Shown here piece after piece: positions 35,118 through 44,793 of a stretch of 64,000 nt of DNA. Position 1 is the stretch's first letter. Each line of letters begins with the position of its first letter. The notes beneath the pieces are model-generated. The model saw only the letters and a list, made by a program, of their open reading frames with translations, did no database searches and was not told the origin of the DNA. Made by a program: the position numbers and the translations under genes. The stretch comes from JAIQFF01 sp963788505 (GTDB taxonomy: Bacteria > Acidobacteriota > Terriglobia > Terriglobales > Acidobacteriaceae): the NCBI GenBank assembly GCA_963788505.1, contig CAWBGY010000006.1, positions 248,001 to 312,000 on the forward strand. The letters are read 5' to 3'.

Positions 35118-35858
35118 TTACTTTTTCAGCGTGCCAGCCAGAAAACTGGTGGTGCGTTTCCAGGCATCGGCAGCGTCATCCGCGCGATATCCGGTCTTGT
35201 TGTTGGGATTTTCAAAGGCATGCCCGGCATCGGGATAAATCACAATTTCGACTTTCTTGCCTTGCTGCTTCAGGGTCTGCTCGAACTTCTTTACATCGTC
35301 CACCGGGATGCCGCGGTCCAGCCCGCCGAAAATGCCCAGCACCGATGCGTTGATTTTCTTGAGGGAATCGGTGTCCACAGCCAGGTGACCGTAGTTGATG
35401 ACGGCCGCGGCCAACGTGGGCTCGTGCAACGCCACATCGAGCGAGTAACCGCCGCCCATGCACCACCCGATGGAGCCGATACGATCCGGCTTCACGTTCG
35501 GTTGCGATTTCAGAAACTCCACCGCCGCATGCAGGTCGAGCGCCGCGCGGTCTTCCGGAACCCCCCGCATGATTTCATGGGCCTCGTCCGGAGTGGTCGC
35601 CACTTTCCCACGGTAAAGATCGATCGCCAGGGTCACGTACCCCTCATCGGCCAGCTTTGCGGCCTGCTCCTTGACCCAGTCATTCAACCCCCACCATTCA
35701 TGGATGACCACCAGCGCCGGAAAAGGACCTTTGCCCTCGGGCGTGTACAGGATGCCCTGCACGGTGTCATCGCCGCTCTTGTAGGAGACACTCTTGCTGG
35801 TAGCCGCGAAGCTCGAAATCGAGAAAACGAGAGAGAAAAACAGGCAGATAAATTTCAT
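35118..35858 (-). CDS. Exported dienelactone hydrolase-family protein
   Basis: 246 residues from the ATG at 35858 (GAGGAA 7 nt upstream; a second ATG at 35873 overlaps that site). Signal peptide KFICLFFSLVFSISSFAAT. Alpha/beta-hydrolase fold with PFPALVVIHEWWGLNDWVKE, the nucleophile elbow GSIGWCMGGGYSLDVA (Cys in place of Ser, as in dienelactone hydrolases), the Asp in GIFGGLDRGIPVDDV, and the His in YPDAGHAFEN. It probably hydrolyses an ester or lactone outside the cytoplasm; substrate unknown. Confidence 0.88.
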   Translation of the reverse strand: MKFICLFFSLVFSISSFAATSKSVSYKSGDDTVQGILYTPEGKGPFPALVVIHEWWGLNDWVKEQAAKLADEGYVTLAIDLYRGKVATTPDEAHEIMRGVPEDRAALDLHAAVEFLKSQPNVKPDRIGSIGWCMGGGYSLDVALHEPTLAAAVINYGHLAVDTDSLKKINASVLGIFGGLDRGIPVDDVKKFEQTLKQQGKKVEIVIYPDAGHAFENPNNKTGYRADDAADAWKRTTSFLAGTLKK

Positions 35859-35897
35859 CGCAAGGTTCCTCATAGCGCCGGCGTTCCGGCCCTCGCT

Positions 35898-36377
35898 TTA
35901 AAGGGCCAATTCCATATACAGCGCCCCATCAATCGGATTCGTGCGATAGGGTTCGATCTCCACGAATCCCAGGCGACGATACATGGCTACGGCGTTGGGC
36001 ATCACCGGCTCGACGGTATCGAGGCGCATCTTGCGGTATCCGATGGTCCGCGCTTCTCCGATCACGGTTTCCGCCAGCACGCGTCCCAGGCCCTTGCCCC
36101 GAAATCGGGAGCGGAGATAGAGCCGCTTCATCTCGCAAATTCCAGACTCGAGTTTGTGCAGCGCGACGCAACCGGCCAGCTGGCTTCGGTATTCAGCCAC
36201 CAGCAAACAGCCCTCCGGAGGAGCATAGTCTCCAGGAAGGGCGGCAAGCTCCTGGTCGAAACTTTGAAAGCACAGGCTGAAACCGAGCGATTCAGCATAC
36301 TCGAGAAAAAGTTCACGTGCCTGAGCAATCTGGGCCGGCGATTCCGCCTGCGTCATGGTAAGTCTGGGGTTGGCCAC
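35898..36377 (-). CDS. GNAT-family N-acetyltransferase
   Basis: 159 residues from the GTG at 36377, supported by GGAAGGA 8 nt upstream; the ATG seven codons later has none. Acetyl-CoA binding: CEMKRLYLRSRFRGKGLGRV and ETVIGEARTIGYRKMRLDTV; C-terminal NAVAMYRRLGFVEIEPYRTN. Typical of the MarR-associated/YjgM-like branch of small-molecule acetyltransferases, but the substrate is unknown. 39 bp upstream of the dienelactone hydrolase on the same strand, so possibly one transcript. Confidence 0.85.
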   Translation of the reverse strand: MANPRLTMTQAESPAQIAQARELFLEYAESLGFSLCFQSFDQELAALPGDYAPPEGCLLVAEYRSQLAGCVALHKLESGICEMKRLYLRSRFRGKGLGRVLAETVIGEARTIGYRKMRLDTVEPVMPNAVAMYRRLGFVEIEPYRTNPIDGALYMELAL

Positions 36378-36419
36378 GCCATCATTCCTTCCAAATTCCC
36401 ATGCCGCGAGCCAAAAGCA

Positions 36420-36468
36420 GGTCCCTCCACTGCGCTCCGCTCGCGCTTCGCTCCGGTCGGGATGACAG
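36420..36468. repeat. GTCATCCCGACCGGAGCGAAG repeat, copy 2 (opposite orientation)
   Basis: GGTCCCTCCACTGCGCTCCG to CTCCGGTCGGGATGACA, close reverse complement of 15743-15789. Lies between fabG and the GNAT gene. Confidence 0.85.
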
Positions 36469-36482
36469 AGAGGGTGTGGTCT

Positions 36483-37226
36483 CTAGCCCATCAGCAGGCC
36501 GCCGTTCACGTTCAGCACGTGCCCGGTAATATACGACGCTTCCTCGGACGCCAGAAACGCCACTGCGCTGGCCACATCTTCCGGCGTACCCACGCGTCCC
36601 AGCGGGATCATCTTCACCGCATTCTGTTTGAAGTCTTCAGCCAGCCCGGCGGTCATGGCGGTCTCGACGAAACCCGGAGCCACGGCGTTGCAGGTGATAT
36701 TGCGCGAGCTGACTTCACGGGCGATGGCCATGGTGAGTCCGATCAGTCCCGCTTTTGAAGCTGCATAGTTGGCTTGTCCGGCTTGTCCCGTCTGCCCAAA
36801 AACCGAGGTGATGTTGATGATCCGGCCCCAGCGTTGCTTGAGCATGGAGCCGATCGCCTGCTGGGTGCAGAGATACGCCGAGGTCAGGTTGGTATTGAGG
36901 ACGGCGTCCCAGTCAGCCCGCTTCATGCGCATCACCAACTGGTCGCGGGTAATACCGGCATTGTTCACCAGGATATCGATCTTCCCGAATTGCGCGATGA
37001 CCGCCTTGAAGGTCGTCTTGATCTGCTCTTCGTCGCTGACGTCCATGGGGAAGGCAGTGGCCTTGCCTCCCGCCGCCACGATTTCATCCGCCAGTTCCTG
37101 CAGCTTCTCCTGGTTGCGCGCCGCCAGCGCCACAGTGGCCCCGGACTGGGCGAACTTCAGGGCACAAGCGCGGCCGATGCCCTGCGACGCGCCCGTCACC
37201 AGAGCAACCCGGTCTGAAAGAGTCAT
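36483..37226 (-). CDS. fabG: 3-oxoacyl-[acyl-carrier-protein] reductase FabG
   Basis: 247 residues, classical short-chain dehydrogenase. NADPH-binding VALVTGASQGIGRACALKFA, LVNNAGITRDQLVMRM, catalytic Ser in GRIINITSVFGQTGQAGQAN and the YxxxK pair in NYAASKAGLIGLTMAIAREV, then FVETAMTAGL and the C-terminal YITGHVLNVNGGLLMG typical of FabG. It reduces 3-oxoacyl-ACP in fatty-acid elongation. GAGGA lies 7 nt before the ATG at 37226. No other fab genes are nearby, so a FabG-like enzyme of another pathway cannot be excluded. Confidence 0.92.
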   Translation of the reverse strand: MTLSDRVALVTGASQGIGRACALKFAQSGATVALAARNQEKLQELADEIVAAGGKATAFPMDVSDEEQIKTTFKAVIAQFGKIDILVNNAGITRDQLVMRMKRADWDAVLNTNLTSAYLCTQQAIGSMLKQRWGRIINITSVFGQTGQAGQANYAASKAGLIGLTMAIAREVSSRNITCNAVAPGFVETAMTAGLAEDFKQNAVKMIPLGRVGTPEDVASAVAFLASEEASYITGHVLNVNGGLLMG

Positions 37227-37270
37227 GAATTGTCCTCACCAGCAGGAACGGGGAATTATACCCGCGTTCA

Positions 37271-37440
37271 ATGTAGGCGCGAGCGTCCCGCTCGTGCAGG
37301 CCATAAATCGCAGTATTTGGGTCACGGCGTTATGAGAACCGACACCAGGGACGCAGGACGCACGAGCGGGGACGCTCGCACCTACATGAGAACCGGCACC
37401 AGGGACGCAGGACGCACGAGCGGGACGCTCGCGCCTACAT
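37271..37440. repeat. GTAGGCGCGAGCGTCCCGCTC repeat, copy 3, right half tandemly duplicated
   Basis: Left half 37271-37300 (ATGTAGGCGCGAGCGTCCCG CTCGTGC). Two direct copies of the right half follow: 37332-37385 (54 bp) and 37386-37438 (53 bp), each running ATGAGAACCG to CTCGC(A/G)CCTAC with two or three differences. Gap between the antiporter gene and fabG. Confidence 0.9.
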
Positions 37441-37448
37441 GTCTGGCG

Positions 37449-38630
37449 TCACGACTGAGGCGCCGCCTGCGCGGCCTCCATCTCCCCGCGAAACAAATAT
37501 CTCAGGAGGGGTGGCGCCAGGATGGTGGTCACCGCAGCCATGAATACGACGATGGCATAGGTCGACGGCAGCACGATCTGCGATTGCAATCCGACCAGCG
37601 CGACAATCAACGCGACTTCGCCCCGCGGCATCATGCCCACGCCCACCTGCAGCGCGCTCATCCAGCCATCGCGCCAGAGCGGCAGCCCGCAGCCGACCAC
37701 CTTGGAGACGATGGCCAGCAGCGAAATCACGATCGCGGTCCACAAAATGTTTCCCGTAAACAGGTGCACGTTCAGACGCGCGCCGATAGTGAAAAAGAAG
37801 AAAGGCCCCAGAAACTCCGTAATGCCACCCACTCGTGGCCGCAAGTTCCAGCGCGGAGCGTACTCGGCGAACATCAGGCCGGCGAAGAAAGCACCAATAA
37901 TGGCAGCCATGCCAATTTTCGCCGAGAGCCACGAAAGGGCCAGGCACAGACCTAGCGCAACAATCAGTGGAGCATGCTGGGTGGACAGCCGATCCATCCT
38001 CGGCTGGATTTTGCGGACAATATGCGGCGCCACGAAGATCATGAACAGCGCAAAAGCCGCCGCTTCGAGACACAGAACACCGAGATGGATCCACTCCAGT
38101 CCGCCACTCGACGCCAGACCGGCCACAACTGCCAGGAGCACCATCCCCAGGATGTCATCGAAGACGGCCGCGCCCAGGATGATCTTGGCGGTGCGCGTCG
38201 CCAGCACATGCAAGTCGGCCAGTACCCGGGCGGTGATTCCGACGCTGGTGGCAACCATGGCCGCACCCACGAAAATCGCCTCGCTGGATGCGTCCCCGCG
38301 CCACTTCATGTAGGCGAATCCCAGCACGAAGGGCACCACAATGCCGGCAACCGCCACCAGCAACGCCTTGCGTCCCACCCGGATCAGGTCTTGCGGGCTG
38401 GTTTCGAGTCCGGCGCTGAACAATACAAAAATGGCGCCAATTTCCGCCACGGAATTGATGGTGTCACTGGGGTGGATCCAGCCCAGCGCGAAGGGACCCA
38501 TCGCGGCTCCGGCCAGGATTTCGCCCAGAACTGAAGGCAGCTTTACTCGCTCGAACAGCTCTCCCACCACCTTGGCGGAAACAAAGATGGCGAGCAGTTG
38601 CAACAGAAGCTGATCGGGTCCGTGCGGCAT
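37449..38630 (-). CDS. Cation:proton antiporter, CPA2 family (KefB/NapA-like)
   Basis: 393 residues from the ATG at 38630. About twelve membrane helices; helix I-II region KLPSVLGEILAGAAMGPFAL, then FVGAAMVATSVGITARVLAD, AAVFDDILGMVLLAVVAGLA (the conserved DD pair in the ion path) and AKIGMAAIIGAFFAGLMFAE. No C-terminal RCK/TrkA-N domain, so it is the short Na+/H+ or K+/H+ exchanger type. The Shine-Dalgarno is weak (GGGTTCAG). The direction of ion exchange cannot be told from sequence. Confidence 0.9.
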   Translation of the reverse strand: MPHGPDQLLLQLLAIFVSAKVVGELFERVKLPSVLGEILAGAAMGPFALGWIHPSDTINSVAEIGAIFVLFSAGLETSPQDLIRVGRKALLVAVAGIVVPFVLGFAYMKWRGDASSEAIFVGAAMVATSVGITARVLADLHVLATRTAKIILGAAVFDDILGMVLLAVVAGLASSGGLEWIHLGVLCLEAAAFALFMIFVAPHIVRKIQPRMDRLSTQHAPLIVALGLCLALSWLSAKIGMAAIIGAFFAGLMFAEYAPRWNLRPRVGGITEFLGPFFFFTIGARLNVHLFTGNILWTAIVISLLAIVSKVVGCGLPLWRDGWMSALQVGVGMMPRGEVALIVALVGLQSQIVLPSTYAIVVFMAAVTTILAPPLLRYLFRGEMEAAQAAPQS

Positions 38631-38714
38631 GACTGAACCCGCAGCATATGGGATGGTGCGGGGTGGCCGCAAGGAAACCTGACGGTGATCGCCTCATCGA
38701 AGGGGTTGCAACGG

Positions 38715-41377
38715 CTAAGGGGAGGAAGTGCCGTTCGCGGCATTGAGCAGGATGGTCAACGGAGCGACATGTTCCGGTTTTACGTAGCGGTTCACCAGGA
38801 AGCGATTGCCATCTTTAGCCACGTCGTAGGAAAAGACGTCGGTGCTGGAGATCGGTGCCCGGCCGTGAATCTGGAATAGGGGCGAGGGTGTACCGGTTGT
38901 GAAAGTGCTTTCGCCGCTGACCGGCACCGCCATTAACATGCCGCTGGGCGCGATGTAAAAAACCTCTTTGCCATCTCCGCGCCAGCGCGGTTCGGTGCCG
39001 CCCCCGCGCGACACCTGCCATTTTCCAGCCGCGCCCGGGAACGACGTGACGTAAATCTCCCAATTGCCGGACTCATCGGAGGCATACACCACCCACTTTC
39101 CATCGGGAGAAATCTGTCCGTTCGCCTCGCTGCCCTTGCCGGTCAGGAACCGGGTCGGTTCTCCGCCGGCAACGGGCAGTAATTCCAGGTGGTCGCCTGA
39201 CGCGCTCTGAAGCGTGCATAGAATCTGACGGTCATCCAAAGACCAGGAATTGGGGATGATGTCGTCCATCGTCCCTTTCGGGTTGGTGAATGCCTTCCTC
39301 TCGCGCTCCAGGCCAGTCGTTGATTTTAGATTCAGACTCGTTCCGCCGGCGTCCGCCATGCGATAGGCCAGCATCCGGCCATCCCGCGACCATACACCTG
39401 CCACTTCTTCCGACGGGTCAAAGGTAAAACGCGAGTTGCCGGCCCCGCTTGTGCCTTCGATCCAGATATCCACGTTATTCGCCTTCTGATCGCTTATATC
39501 GACTGCGACGCGGCTGCCGTCGGGAGAAAGCGTGGGGTTCGCCATGATGCCGGGATCACCGATGCGGCCCAGTTCCTTGCCCGCTCGGTCCATCCAGGTA
39601 AGCGTGGACTGCGCTGCCCCGACGCTGGTGTTGTAGATCAACGTCCCATTTTGCGCGACCGTGAAAGCGGCCCAGTACGTGGAGGGTTGGAATCCGACGA
39701 GGTTCGCGACCACGGACGTGCTCCCCGAAACAGTGCCGGAGGATGCGTCAAAAGTAATGCTCACCAACTGCCTTTGGTCATCTGCATAAAATAAATTGTG
39801 GGCGTCGTAACCAAAACTCGAATGGCAAAGGGCAACCAGCTTCCTCTCCTGGCCATCGAGCGAACTGACATAGATGCCGCTCAGGCGGTCGTCCTTAAGG
39901 TTGGCAAAGTTACCCGCCCAGAATAGGAAATGGTCGCCGTCGGGAAGAAAAAGGGGCCAGCGGTGGGATTGATCCTCCGCAGTCCTGATGCTTTGGGTGA
40001 CCGGCGCCATGCCAGTCCCATCGACATTGATGCGCCGAATTGGACTTTGGGGGTCGCCGGCATAGAGGATTACACCCTTGCTTCCCCAACTGCCGCCGCG
40101 TCCCGCCGGAGCACCGGCGAGCACCTGCGGTGCGCCACCTGAAATTGCTGTTTTCTGCAACTTGCCATTGGCGAAAAACCCGACGGAGCCGCCATCCGGC
40201 GACCAGAATGGATAACTCGCTCCCTGTGTCCCGGGCAGAACGGTGACGTTGGCCGTGCCCACGCGCTGCACAAAGAGCATGGGCAGCGCGGAGTCTTCTT
40301 CCGGCGACACAAACACCAGCATCGTCCCATCGCGCGAGAGCGCCATGTGGCTGACGCTCATTTCATCCGGAATGGCCAAGCTGAACTGCATGCGAGCCAT
40401 TGGCGCCGGACGCCGCGTCGCGAACCACGACAGATACGACGACGGCCGCCAGCCCCAGCACGATCGCGAGCCAGAGCAGGGGAGGGGTTCGGCGAGACAC
40501 CGCCGCCGCCCGCGCCATCGTGCTGCTCTCGGTTCCAGACAAAGCGCTCAGAGCAAACGACAGATCCCGCGCCGACTGGAAGCGCTGTTCCGGGTCCTTC
40601 TCCAGGCAGCGCCGCACAATGCGCTCAAGCGCGGGAGAGACCAACCGCACGGGATCGGACAACTCCGGCGGATCGTCCTTCAAGACCGCGGTCATGGTTT
40701 CGGCGGCCGTGTCACGGCGGAAGGCGCGCACGCCGGAAAGCATTTCGTAAAGCACGGCGCCAAACGCGAACAGGTCAGTGCGAGGATCGGTAGCTTCGCC
40801 GCGTACCTGCTCCGGCGCCATATAGCTCGCTGTCCCCATAACCACGCCCGCCGCGGTGTGTGAACTGGCGAGAGTCACTTCGTCTGGATTTGGGTTTTGG
40901 GCAAGCTTCGCCAGTCCAAAATCGAGGATCTTGATTCGCCCATCTTTCGTGACGTAAATATTCTCGGGCTTCAGGTCCCGGTGGGTGATTCCTTTTCCGT
41001 GGGCCGCGGCGAGTCCGTGGGCGATCTGCACGCCATACTCGATCGCCTTACGCTGGGGCAGGGGCCCGCGGTCCAGCACGTCGCGCAGGCTTTCGCCTTC
41101 GAGAAGCTCGGAAACCAGAAAGGGCGAGCCGTCGTGGCTGACCGATGTCGTGAATGGCGAGAATGTTGGGGTGGCTGAGCGCGGCCACTGCCCGCGCCTC
41201 CTGCTCGAAGCGGCGCAAGAGATCGGGCTCGCGGGCAAAGGATGCAGGAAGAATTTTCAGAGCTACATCACGCCCGAGGCGGGTATCTGTTGCGCGATAC
41301 ACTTCTCCCATGCCGCCCGCGCCCAGCGGCGATTGGATTTCGTAAGGGCCGAGCTTCAAACCGGAACTGAGCGCCAT
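38715..41377 (-). pseudogene. Ser/Thr protein kinase with TolB/PD40 C-terminal domain, two frameshifts
   Basis: Three minus-strand frames join into one acidobacterial receptor-kinase design. Frame 1 (from ATG 41377): LGAGGMGEVYRATDTRLGRD, VALKIL, ending SHPNILAIHDIG. Frame 2 (from about 41140): SHDGSPFLVSELLEGESLRD, catalytic HRDLKPENIYV, DFGLAKLA, GTASYMAPEQVRGEATDPRT, then a membrane helix (LLWLAIVLGLAAVVVSVVV). Frame 3 (from about 40410): MARMQFSLAIPDEMSVSHMA and about 550 residues of PD40/TolB beta-propeller repeats (YPFWSPDGGSVGFFANGKLQ, ARWRGDGKEVFYIAPSG-like units). Each junction needs one extra base removed. If the second junction is real, the propeller could be a separate protein starting at 40400. 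Intact it would be a membrane-bound signalling kinase of about 885 residues. Confidence 0.8.
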
Positions 41378-41534
41378 GCGTGCCCGTGATTATAGACTGC
41401 GCGGCACGTTGCACGCGGATGCAAGGATTCTGCTGAGCCTGTCGGCGATGCGGTGGAGATTCGGCGTCCCGGAGACTTGCAATCCGCTCCTACGCAAATC
41501 TCCGGTCAGCGCTTAGGTGCACCGCCCATCCCGC

Positions 41535-42008
41535 TTACTTGATGTGGCAGGTCGCCAATCCCCGCTTTTCCAGATACTGCTGGTGGTAGTCCTCGGCGGG
41601 ATGGAAAGTCACCGCCGGCACGATCTGGGTCACAATCGGCTTCTTGAAGCGGCCCGACTTCTCCAGTTGTTCTTTGGACAGCTTGGCTTCGCTCTCCTGC
41701 TCCGGAGTATGAAAGAAGATCGCGGAACGGTACTGCGATCCATAGTCCGGCCCCTGGCGGTTGAGCTGGGTGGGATCGTGGTTCTCCCAGAACACTTCCA
41801 GCAATTTGTCATAGGAAAGCTGGGCAGGGTCATACTCCACTTCGACCGCCTCGGCGTGGCCGGTGCGATCGCTGCAGACATCCTTGTAACTCGGATTGGC
41901 GAAGTGTCCGCCGGTGTACCCAACCCGGGTGGCGGTAACCCCGGGCAACTGGCGGAAAGTGGCTTCCACTCCCCAGAAACAACCTGCGGCAAAGGTGGCT
42001 TTGGCCAT
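41535..42008 (-). CDS. msrA: Peptide methionine-S-sulfoxide reductase MsrA
   Basis: 157 residues. The active-site loop GCFWGVEATFRQLPGV carries the catalytic C10; RVGYTGGHFANPSYKDVCSD, GHAEAVEVEYDP and LEVFWENHDPTQLNRQGPD are standard MsrA segments. It reduces methionine-S-sulfoxide in damaged proteins using thioredoxin; a C-terminal Cys (ATCHIK) is available as the resolving residue. GAGGAG lies upstream of the ATG at 42008. Cysteine, not selenocysteine, is encoded at the active site. Confidence 0.95.
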   Translation of the reverse strand: MAKATFAAGCFWGVEATFRQLPGVTATRVGYTGGHFANPSYKDVCSDRTGHAEAVEVEYDPAQLSYDKLLEVFWENHDPTQLNRQGPDYGSQYRSAIFFHTPEQESEAKLSKEQLEKSGRFKKPIVTQIVPAVTFHPAEDYHQQYLEKRGLATCHIK

Positions 42009-42100
42009 TTGAACAGACTCCTCTCTCGATCATAGCGTCAATCATTAGATGGATCTGAGGCCGGAAAGTAGCAAGGGCCGGCCGGAGCCCACGCTGCTCC

Positions 42101-43042
42101 CTACTCCATCACCATGCCGCCGGTTAATTCCGCCACGCGTGCTATGCGCCGTTCCGCACACCAACTCTCCAGTTCGCCCGCGATCTTCTCAGTCGCCACC
42201 GGGTCCCAATAGCTGGCGGTGCCGATCTGCACCGCGCTGGCTCCCGCCAGCATGAATTCCACGATATCGGCCGCGGTTGAAATCCCGCCCATGCCGATGA
42301 CCGGAATGTTCACCGCGCGCGCAGCGTCGTAAACCATGCGCACGGCGATCGGCTTGATGGCAGGGCCGGAGAGCCCGGCGGTCACGTTCGCAATGCGGGG
42401 CTTGCGAGTCTCGGGGTCGATGGCCATGGCCACAAAGGTATTCACCAGTGAGATGGCGTCGGCACCCGCTTCCTGGGCCACGTGCGCCATCTGCGCAATG
42501 CTGGTCACGTTGGGCGAAAGCTTCACAATCAGCGGACGTCGGGAGATCCGCTTGGCGGTGTTCACCAGTTCATCCAGAGATCGCGGATCGCCGCCAAAAT
42601 GGATACCGCCGGCGACGGTGTTGGGGCAGGACACGTTCAGCTCATACGCGGCGATATCCTCGCCTTCGTTCAGGATCTCGATGGTTCGTTCGTACTCTTC
42701 GCGGCTGTAGCCGAAAACGTTGGCGAAGACGACGATATTTTTCATCTTCCGCAGCTGCGGCAGCTTCTCGTCGACAAAGGCGCGCGCGCCGATATTCTGC
42801 AGTCCGATCGCGTTGAGCATCCCGGCGGGGGTTTCATAAAGACGCGGAGGCGGATTTCCGGCCATGGGCGCCGCTGAGAGTCCCTTGACCACGAAACCGC
42901 CGAGCTTATTGAGGTGAACGATATCTTCGAACTCAATGCCGTAGCCGAATGTGCCGCTGGCCGCGATGACCGGATTCTTCAGTTGAATACCGGCGAAACT
43001 GACAGAAAGGTCGGGGCCGGCGGGGGCTGCGGGAGAGGTCAT
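42101..43042 (-). CDS. pyrD: Dihydroorotate dehydrogenase B, catalytic subunit
   Basis: 313 residues, class 1B. It oxidises dihydroorotate to orotate with FMN in pyrimidine synthesis. Visible: LKNPVIAASGTFGYGIEFED, the base-containing loop YELNVSCPNTVAGGIHFGGD (Cys as catalytic base), LIVKLSPNVTSIAQMAHVAQ, GLSGPAIKPIAVRMVYD and IGMGGISTAADIVEFMLAGA. The electron-transfer partner PyrK is not in the window. Its ATG at 43042 overlaps the stop of the phosphatase-like gene by ATGA, implying coupled translation; GAGGGCGCCCG is just upstream. Confidence 0.95.
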   Translation of the reverse strand: MTSPAAPAGPDLSVSFAGIQLKNPVIAASGTFGYGIEFEDIVHLNKLGGFVVKGLSAAPMAGNPPPRLYETPAGMLNAIGLQNIGARAFVDEKLPQLRKMKNIVVFANVFGYSREEYERTIEILNEGEDIAAYELNVSCPNTVAGGIHFGGDPRSLDELVNTAKRISRRPLIVKLSPNVTSIAQMAHVAQEAGADAISLVNTFVAMAIDPETRKPRIANVTAGLSGPAIKPIAVRMVYDAARAVNIPVIGMGGISTAADIVEFMLAGASAVQIGTASYWDPVATEKIAGELESWCAERRIARVAELTGGMVME

Positions 43043-44773
43043 CGGGCGCCCTCGACCGAAAGGTTAGTCGTGCTTCCCTTGGCCGCCCTGGTGTCGGATG
43101 AAAAGGCCTGGCCGGTGGCGGGTCTGGGGCTCCGTCCTTCGACGGCGGGCAAGCTTCGATCCGGCATCCCGGCAGAGGGATTCGCGTCCCGGTGAGGCGG
43201 CGCCAGCATCTCGGTCAGTACCCGCCCGACGGAATGGGTCGGAGCGTTGATCCCGAGCAGCGACGCCAGCGTGGGAGCCAGGTCTACCGGTTCGACGTGG
43301 GTGCGGTATGTTCCTGGCTGGAAGGGAAATCCATAGAAAGCCAGCGGCACGTGGGTGTCGTACGTATACGGCGTTGCGTGATCGGTCCCTCCCATGAAGC
43401 CTATGGTGAAAGGCGGCGGAACACCCAGCACATACCAGCCCCCGAGCGGCGTATAGCTGTGCAAGTACTTTAGCCCCATCTCGGTATTCGGCGCGTCGCC
43501 TCGTTCCAGTTGGGCCCGCGTATAGTAAGTCCGCAAGCCCGCCTGTTTCAGTGCCTCGCCCACGGCCCGTTCAGCGTCCTGCTCGTTCCTCTTCACGGCT
43601 GGCGAAGGCGTCGGCGTCGAGCCAGGCCATGGGGTAATCGAAATCTTTCACGTATTCAGCCGTATGAGAAAACCGGGTGGACAGCTCGCGGTTTATTTGT
43701 GCGCGCATTTTGTCGCCTGAAACGTTTGCCGCCGGAAGGTGCAGCCCGGCCGCGACCTTGGGCAGGGGCGCGATCCCATGGTCGGCGGAAAGTGCAATCC
43801 ATAGGTTGGCCAGCCCGATCTGGTGTCCCAAAAAATCAAAGAACCCGGCCAGTTGCCGATCCGTGGCCATGGCCATGGCCCGCATCTCCGGCGAGTCCGG
43901 CCCTACCTTGTGCCCGAGAATATCGTTGGCGGACAGGCTGAGGATAAGGAGATCGGTAGCGGGGCCGCGGCCCAGCTTTTCATAGGTGATCAATTCCCGC
44001 GCGAATTCGAATTCATAGTCGTTGGCAAGAGGTGTGGAACCCACCAGATCGTAGAAGTTGAGCGGCTTGCCATCCGGGGGTTTGGTGGTGCGCAGGACGT
44101 TGCCGTTGCTGTCCTTCCATTCCTGGTTCAGGTACTTCTCCGAGCGCTTGCTGTCATTGAAATCCTGCGCCCACTTGGGAAGCTCGCTCCGATAATAAGT
44201 GGAGGTAATCCAGGCGCCGGTTGCGCGATCGATCCAGTAGGCGCCGTCGGCCGCGAAACCGGCGGGGAGAACCGAAGCCCGATCCTTGAGCGCGATGCCG
44301 AAGACCCGGGATTTGCCTTGCGTCGCCAATCTAAGCTCGTCCCCCAGGGTGTCGGCCAGCAACTGGCGAGGGGAAGCTCCAAACGCGTTGCCCGGAACGC
44401 CGACCAGCTTTGTCTGGTCGTCATCTGCCGCTGCAACGATGGCCTTCTTGTGGGGATCCCACCATTCGTTGGCCGCGATGCCGTGGCCATTCGTATATGC
44501 GCCGGTCAGCAGGGTGGCGTGGCCGGGCGCGGTGCGGGTGTTGGCGTAATCGTAATTACAGTTCGTGAAATCGGCGCCGTGGTCGAGCAACAACCGGAAA
44601 CCGCCTTCGCCCCACTGGTCGCGATAGCGCTCCAGATAATCGCCGCGAAACTGGTCGATGACGATGATGACGATCAACTTGGGCCGGGCATTGTAAGCCG
44701 AGCTGAACCCCGCGCCGGTGAGGCCGAGACACAGTAGAAATACCAGGACTGAGGAGCGCAGTGGGGATCGCAT
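43039..44773 (-). pseudogene. Exported alkaline phosphatase superfamily protein (PafA-like), one frameshift
   Basis: Two minus-strand frames form one protein. The first, from ATG 44773, has a signal peptide (RSSVLVFLLCLGLTGAGFSS), metal ligand LIVIIVIDQFRGDYLERYRD and the nucleophile region DYANTRTAPGHATLLTGAYT (Thr, as in PafA-type phosphatases), then ALSADHGIAPLPKVA and ends AWLDADAFAS. The second resumes at GTG 43596 (VKRNEQDAERAVGEALKQAG) and has PPFTIGFMGGTDHATPYTYD and THVPLAFYGF with the last metal-binding His residues. The junction (AGC C GTG) has one surplus base. Joined length about 577 residues. Its stop overlaps the pyrD start. Probably a periplasmic phosphomonoesterase if functional. 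Confidence 0.8.
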
Positions 44774-44793
44774 TGCGGGGTAGTTTACAGCAT

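Noticed and set aside
38715..44773. Programmed frameshifting as explanation for split genes
   Set aside because: No known slippery motif, stop-adjacent pause or conserved context at the junctions; mutation or read error is simpler. Kept only as a test in the findings.
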